Assembly (NCBI RefSeq): GCF_001729485.1
Contig: NZ_CP017157.1
Span: forward strand, 3,720,001-3,784,000
From: Streptomyces lydicus
Lineage (GTDB): Bacteria > Actinomycetota > Actinomycetes > Streptomycetales > Streptomycetaceae
DNA length: 64,000 nt
Reading direction: 5' to 3'
The position numbers and the translations under genes are program-made. Shown one piece after another: positions 60,060 through 64,000 of the stretch. Within the stretch, counting starts at the first letter, position 1. Every line of letters begins with the position of its first letter. The notes under the pieces were generated by a model. The model searched no databases and had not been told where the DNA came from. It saw nothing but the letters and a program-made list of their open reading frames with translations.

Positions 60060-60647
60060 ATGCCCGTCGCAGCCCGCGGCGACCGCTCCCCAGTGCCGCG
60101 TTCCGGGGCCCTGGAAGACCTGCTCGACCGTGTTTCACGCGGTGACCAGCAGGCGTTCGACAGTCTCTACACGGCGGTCGCCGGTACGGTGCTGGGCCTG
60201 GTCCGGCGGGTGGTGCGGGACCCGGCGCAGTCCGAGGAGGTCGCGCAGGAAGTGCTCATCGAGGTGTGGCGGTCCGCCGCCCGCTTCGACGCGCGCCGGG
60301 GCAGTGCGATGGCCTGGATCATGACGCTGGCCCACCGGCGCGCGGTGGACCGGGTGCGGACCGCGCAGGCCGCCGCCGTCCGTGACCACAAGGCCGGCCT
60401 GGGCTCCTACACACCGCCCTTCGACGAGGTCAGCGAGCAGGTCGAGCGGCGCCTGGAGCGCGAGCAGGTCCGCCGCTGCCTGCACCAACTCACCGAACTG
60501 CAACGGGAGTCGGTGACCCTCGCCTACTACCGCGGCTACACCTGCAAGGAGACCGCCGACCTGCTGGGGACGGCGCTGGGCACCGTCAAGACGCGATTGC
60601 GGGACGGCCTGATCCGGCTTCGCGACTGCCTGGGGGTGTCGGCATGA
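60060..60647 (+). CDS. sigK: ECF sigma factor SigK-like (ECF19 group)
   Basis: A 195-residue extracytoplasmic function sigma factor. Region 2 has FDSLYTAVAGTVLGLVRRVV and SEEVAQEVLIEVWRSAARFD; region 4 has LTELQRESVTLAYYRGYTCK and TADLLGTALGTVKTRLRDGL. ATG at 60060 with GGAGGTGTCC upstream. Its stop overlaps the anti-sigma gene, the standard SigK-RskA arrangement. The target regulon is not evident nearby. Confidence 0.92.
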   Translation: MPVAARGDRSPVPRSGALEDLLDRVSRGDQQAFDSLYTAVAGTVLGLVRRVVRDPAQSEEVAQEVLIEVWRSAARFDARRGSAMAWIMTLAHRRAVDRVRTAQAAAVRDHKAGLGSYTPPFDEVSEQVERRLEREQVRRCLHQLTELQRESVTLAYYRGYTCKETADLLGTALGTVKTRLRDGLIRLRDCLGVSA

Positions 60648-61399
60648 ACACGGTCGACCCGCACACCCTGACCGGCGCCTACGCCCTGGGGGCGCTGCCC
60701 GAGCACGAGGCGGCGCGGTTCGCCCGCCACCTGGCCCGGTGCCCGGCGTGCGACCTGGAGGTACGAGAGCTGCAGGAGACCGCGGCCCGGCTCGCGCTGG
60801 CGGTGGCCGAGGTGCCCCCGGCCGGTCTGCGCACCCGGGTGCTGGCGGCGCTGCCCGACGTCCGGCAGCTGCCGCCGGCACCGCACCGGGCCACCGTGAT
60901 TCCGCTGCGCCCCCGGCCGCGGCGGAATAACGGTGGCTTGCCGTACCTCGCGGCCGTCGCCTGCCTCGTGGTCGCCGTGGCGGCCGGCGGCCTGGCCGCC
61001 CGCGCCCAGCACGAGGCCGACCGGCAGCGCGACCGCAGCACCCGCGCGGAACAGCAGGCAGCCGTGCTCAACGCGCTGATGGCCGCCCCGGACGCCACCT
61101 TCCGCACCACGGCGCTCAAGGGCGGCGGCAGCGGCACCGTCGTCGCCTCCGAACAGCAGGGCCGTACCGCCTTCGTCTACCACGGCCTGCCGGCACTGCC
61201 CGACGGACGGGTCTACCAGCTCTGGTACAGCCGCGCGGGCAGCATGCTGCCCGCCGGACTCGTCGGGACGGGACGGGCCGGCGGCGCGATGCTGCTGACC
61301 GGCACACCGCGGGGCGCCGACGGGGTCGGCGTGACCGCCGAACCCCGCGGCGGCTCCAGCCGCCCGACGAGCCCGCCGCTGGCACTGGTCCCGCTGTAG
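60644..61399 (+). CDS. rskA: Anti-sigma-K factor RskA
   Basis: A 251-residue anti-sigma factor. The N-terminal cytoplasmic domain (about 1-90) has GAYALGALPEHEAARFARHL and the zinc-type HLARCPACD (HxxxCxxC). One membrane helix, YLAAVACLVVAVAAGGLAA, is at about 103-121. The extracellular RskA domain (about 150-251) has VYQLWYSRAGSMLPAG. It would hold SigK at the membrane until cleaved by site-1/site-2-type proteases. ATGA overlap with sigK. A strong bidirectional hairpin follows. Confidence 0.93.
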   Translation: MNTVDPHTLTGAYALGALPEHEAARFARHLARCPACDLEVRELQETAARLALAVAEVPPAGLRTRVLAALPDVRQLPPAPHRATVIPLRPRPRRNNGGLPYLAAVACLVVAVAAGGLAARAQHEADRQRDRSTRAEQQAAVLNALMAAPDATFRTTALKGGGSGTVVASEQQGRTAFVYHGLPALPDGRVYQLWYSRAGSMLPAGLVGTGRAGGAMLLTGTPRGADGVGVTAEPRGGSSRPTSPPLALVPL

Positions 61400-61417
61400 C
61401 CACCGGTGCCGGCGTGC

Positions 61418-61456
61418 CCGGTCGGGGAGTCAGCGGTCCGCGGACTCCCCGACCGG
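61418..61456. terminator. Strong bidirectional terminator at the rskA/adenylation-gene junction
   Basis: CCGGTCGGGGAGTC pairs perfectly with GACTCCCCGACCGG around an 11-base loop. The hairpin includes the stop codon and last codons of the adenylation gene. Confidence 0.85.
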
Positions 61457-63097
61457 AGGAGCCGCGCTGCGGGCCGCCAGGTCGAGGGCCGCGACGGCCG
61501 CGCGGTCGACCTTGCCGTTGGTGTTGAGCGGCAGTTCGGCGAGGTGGGTGAAGGAACCCGGGATCATGTACACGGGCACCAGGCCGCGCAGGAACGTGGT
61601 GAGTTCGGCGGCGGTGGTGGCGTCTCCTGAGTAGTACGCGACCAGGACGGAGTCCTCGCCGGTCTCCCGGACCAGGGCGACGGCATCGCGCACGGCGGGG
61701 TGGCGGGCCAGAGCCGCGTCGACGTCGCCGAGCTCGATGCGCTGGCCCCGGACCTTGACCTGGTGGTCGAGGCGACTGAGGAAGACCAGGGCGCCGTCCT
61801 CGACCTGCACCCGGTCGCCGGTCCGGTACCAGTGCTCCGGCGTCAGGGGCGCGGTTCCGTCGTGTATCACGGCACGCTCGCCCGGGCGCCACGCCAGGAA
61901 CCGGCCGATGTCGTCGCCGGGCTCCAGATAGCCGTCGAAGCGCTGGCTGCCGCGCAGGCACAGCTCACCCGTGGTCGCGGGCTCGCCCGACTCGTCGAGG
62001 ACCACATGCTCCAGATGGTCCGGCACCCGGCCGATCGGCAGCGTCCCGTTGGAACCGGCCGGGCGCAGCGAGGTGCCGCTGCCCAGTTCGTGTGCCGTGG
62101 AGACGATCGCGACCTCGGTCGGGCCGTACAGGTTCCACAGCCGCGCGCCGGGCGCGGCCGCCGCCCACTGCTGGGCCTGCTCGCTGAGCAGGCGTTCGCC
62201 GCCGAACATCACCCCCACCATCGTGGGCATCGAGTCCGGCGTCAGCGCGCCCGTCCGGGCCGCGACGCTGCCGACCGACGGCACACAGAACCACCGCGTG
62301 ATCCGCTGGGCGCCGACGAACGCCGACGGCCGCACCACGTCGTTCGGCCGCGGCACCACCAGCGCCGCACCGACCGACCACGTCGTGAAGAGCTCCAGCA
62401 CGGCGACGTCGAAGGACAGCTCGACGTTCTGCGACAGCCGGTCCTCCGGCCCGAAACCGTGTTCCTCCACCAGCCACCGCAGGGTCGGCAGGACGTTGGC
62501 GTGCCGGATCGGAACCCCGCGCGGCCGGCCCGTCGAACCGGAGGTGTAGAGGACGTACGCGATGTCCCGCGCCGACGTGGGGACGGCGGCGGGGCGGTCG
62601 TCGCCGGGGGCGGCCGTGCGGAGCCGCGCCAGTTCGGCGTCGGTGAGGGCGAGCACCGGGGGCAGCCGGACGCCGTCCGCCGCCGCCTGCGCGGTGAGGC
62701 GCTCGGCCGGCCGCGCGGAGTCCTCGTCGGTGACGACGACGTCCAGGTCCGTGGTGGCCGCGATGGCCAGGATCCGCGAGGCCGGGAAGGACGGGTTCAG
62801 CGGCACGACGGCGGCACCGGCGCGCAGGGCCGCCAGATACCCGGCGTAGGCGGTCAGCGTCCGGGAGGCCAGCAGCCCGACCTTCGCGGGCCGCCGCGTG
62901 CCGTGCTCCGCGGCCACGGCGGTCAGCCGCTCGGCCAGGCGGGCGGTCAGCCGGTCCAGTTCGCCGTAGGTGAGGACATCGCCCCGGACCTCCAGCGCGA
63001 TCCGCTCCGGGTGCCGCGCGGCGCTCGCGGCGAAGAGCCCGAAGAGGGTGGTGGGGGCCGGGGGCGGCGTCGTGGGGGAGGAGGGGGCGGAGGTCAT
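61430..63097 (-). CDS. Stand-alone NRPS-type adenylation enzyme
   Basis: A 555-residue amino-acid-activating enzyme. Core motifs: A1-A2 region LTYGELDRLTARLAERL, A3 YVLYTSGSTGRPRGVPI, A5 NLYGPTEVAI, A7 YRTGDRVQ, A8 HQVKVRGQRIELGDVD and the A10 Lys in LNTNGKVDR. The Asp in SFDVAVLELF is at position 235 of the GrsA numbering, which indicates an alpha-amino acid and not an aryl acid; partial code positions read Asp235, Val236, Leu239, Leu322, Ile330. No carrier protein or condensation domain is fused. ATG at 63097 with AGGA upstream. It lies 79 bases after the type II thioesterase in the same operon direction. Confidence 0.9.
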   Translation of the reverse strand: MTSAPSSPTTPPPAPTTLFGLFAASAARHPERIALEVRGDVLTYGELDRLTARLAERLTAVAAEHGTRRPAKVGLLASRTLTAYAGYLAALRAGAAVVPLNPSFPASRILAIAATTDLDVVVTDEDSARPAERLTAQAAADGVRLPPVLALTDAELARLRTAAPGDDRPAAVPTSARDIAYVLYTSGSTGRPRGVPIRHANVLPTLRWLVEEHGFGPEDRLSQNVELSFDVAVLELFTTWSVGAALVVPRPNDVVRPSAFVGAQRITRWFCVPSVGSVAARTGALTPDSMPTMVGVMFGGERLLSEQAQQWAAAAPGARLWNLYGPTEVAIVSTAHELGSGTSLRPAGSNGTLPIGRVPDHLEHVVLDESGEPATTGELCLRGSQRFDGYLEPGDDIGRFLAWRPGERAVIHDGTAPLTPEHWYRTGDRVQVEDGALVFLSRLDHQVKVRGQRIELGDVDAALARHPAVRDAVALVRETGEDSVLVAYYSGDATTAAELTTFLRGLVPVYMIPGSFTHLAELPLNTNGKVDRAAVAALDLAARSAAPPVGESADR

Positions 63098-63176
63098 GAC
63101 AGGTCCTGTTCGGTCGGCCGGCATGCCGGTGGGCAGGGGGCGTCCCCGGGCCGGGGACCGGGTCGCGCGGCGGCGC

Positions 63177-63863
63177 TCACACCAGCGCCTCAACGGTCCG
63201 CCACACCTCGGCCCAGCGGTCCGTCAGATACATGTGGCCGCCGGGGAACTCCACCGCCGAGAAGGGCCCGGAGGTGAACGCCGACCAGTCCCGCCACTCG
63301 GCGGCGGGCGCCAGATGGTCCGCGTCGCCGCGGAGCGCGGTGAGCGGTACCGGCAGCGGGGTGTGGGCAGTTGGCGCGTAGTCGGCCAGCAGGCCCACGT
63401 CGGCGCGCATCGCCGGGAGCAGCAGCGCCCGGGCCGTCGGATCGGCGAACACCTCGATCTCCCGGCCCGCGATGGCGGCGGCCTGGGCGGCCGCCACCTC
63501 GTCGTCGGCGTCGAGCGGCTCGGCCTGGCGGTGGCGGGGGCTGGTCGAACCGCTGACGACGAGCCGGACCGGCAGCGGGCCGCCGGTGGCGACGAGGTGC
63601 CGGACGGCCTCGTAGGCCAGGATCGCCCCGAAGCTGTGCCCGAAGACGACGAACGGCTCCTTGCCCGCGGCCGCGCTGATCCGCCCGGCGGTACCGGCGG
63701 CGGCCTCGGCCATCGTCCGGTAGAACGGTGCGTTGAACTCCTCCTCCCGCCCCGGCACCTGGACGGGCACGGCGCGCAGCACCTCGGACTCCCGCCGGAA
63801 CCAGGGCCGGTAGACCCCGGCCCCCGCGCCGGCGTAGGGCAGGCAGAACAGCGTCGTGGTCAT
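63177..63863 (-). CDS. Type II thioesterase
   Basis: A 228-residue alpha/beta hydrolase that clears mis-loaded acyl groups from NRPS or PKS carrier domains. LFCLPYAGAGAGVYRPW opens the fold; nucleophile Ser77 is in VFGHSFGAILAYE, the Asp in LRGDADHLAP and the His in FPGGHMYL. ATG at 63863 overlaps the stop of the preceding gene (ATGA). Together with the adenylation enzyme it marks the start or end of a natural-product cluster that continues past the right edge. Confidence 0.92.
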   Translation of the reverse strand: MTTTLFCLPYAGAGAGVYRPWFRRESEVLRAVPVQVPGREEEFNAPFYRTMAEAAAGTAGRISAAAGKEPFVVFGHSFGAILAYEAVRHLVATGGPLPVRLVVSGSTSPRHRQAEPLDADDEVAAAQAAAIAGREIEVFADPTARALLLPAMRADVGLLADYAPTAHTPLPVPLTALRGDADHLAPAAEWRDWSAFTSGPFSAVEFPGGHMYLTDRWAEVWRTVEALV

Positions 63864-64000
63864 GCGGGACCTTCCGGGTCGATGAGGTGCGGCGGGCCGG
63901 ACTCGGGCGCCAGCAGGCCGAGTTGGGTACGGAAGCCGAGCATCAGGTCGGCGAGGCGGGGCGCCCAGGACCCGGTCAGCGGAGCCTGGAAGACGCACTT
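63860..64000 (-). CDS. C-terminal 46 residues of a gene running off the right edge
   Basis: Only the last 46 codons are visible, ending in PEGPA before a TGA that overlaps the thioesterase start. The fragment FQAPLTGSWAPRLADLMLGF shows no motif I can assign. Its coupling to the thioesterase suggests it belongs to the same biosynthetic operon. Confidence 0.6.
   Translation of the reverse strand, partial: KCVFQAPLTGSWAPRLADLMLGFRTQLGLLAPESGPPHLIDPEGPA

Overview
The window is high-GC, densely packed DNA with strong third-position GC bias, frequent GTG starts, ATGA/GTGA translational overlaps and two in-frame TTA codons. Together with a gas vesicle cluster in Streptomyces gene order, a SigK/RskA pair, an RsbR/S/T stressosome operon, a close chloramphenicol phosphotransferase homologue and an NRPS fragment, this points to a Streptomyces (or close relative) chromosome, in an accessory or arm-like region rather than the conserved core. 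No rRNA, tRNA, CRISPR array or insertion sequence was seen.

Layout. 1-11.8 kb: a CaiB-type CoA-transferase (cut by the left edge) divergent from an acyl-CoA dehydrogenase; degenerate tandem repeats in the convergent gap at about 2.86-3.05 kb; a GH88-like hydrolase with an MFS transporter; a PepSY membrane protein with a His/Met-rich loop; a two-module Lrp regulator divergent from an MFS/M20 amidohydrolase pair; a MarR regulator. 12-18.3 kb: a stressosome-type operon (RsbR, RsbS, RsbT, an ATPase-PP2C fusion, RsbU-like phosphatase) ended by a strong hairpin, then a large protein with a TerD-like C-terminal region. 18.7-24.9 kb: an orphan cytochrome oxidase subunit I with a coupled small membrane protein, a second CoA-transferase/acyl-CoA dehydrogenase pair, and divergent cpt (chloramphenicol phosphotransferase) and APH-fold kinase genes.

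25-34 kb is a sugar or sugar-acid catabolic island: an ABC importer (permease, double ATPase, lipoprotein binding protein) with a U32-like protein, a zinc dehydrogenase, an enolase-superfamily dehydratase, an IclR regulator and an SMP-30 lactonase. The divergent promoter region carries two clear candidate operators. 34-43 kb: a secreted small I36/crystallin-like protein, an EcsC-like membrane protein, a lipoprotein, an SDR, a MerR-controlled membrane protein, a two-subunit Tat-exported molybdenum hydroxylase and a Tat lipoprotein hydrolase. 43.2-46.7 kb: gvpO-A-F-G-J-L-S-K, without the gvpY and gvpZ genes I recall from the S. coelicolor cluster.

46.7-61.4 kb is mixed: a hydrolase behind a 41-bp operator palindrome that covers its promoter, a TTA-containing secreted HAD-like protein, an AadA-like nucleotidyltransferase, an unknown protein with an internal duplication, a DHA2 exporter, a DinB-like/AlkA repair pair under a perfect 10-7-10 palindrome, a WYL regulator divergent from a VOC protein, a membrane PP2C phosphatase and the SigK/RskA pair. 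61.4-64 kb opens a non-ribosomal peptide locus: a stand-alone adenylation enzyme, a type II thioesterase and the tail of a third coupled gene running off the right edge.

No single locus can be declared a new system from sequence alone. The best candidates for a second look are the stressosome operon with its ATPase-PP2C fusion and TerD-like neighbour, the sugar-acid island with its paired operators, the 49.5-kb duplicated protein, and the unowned operators at 46.76 and 53.53 kb.
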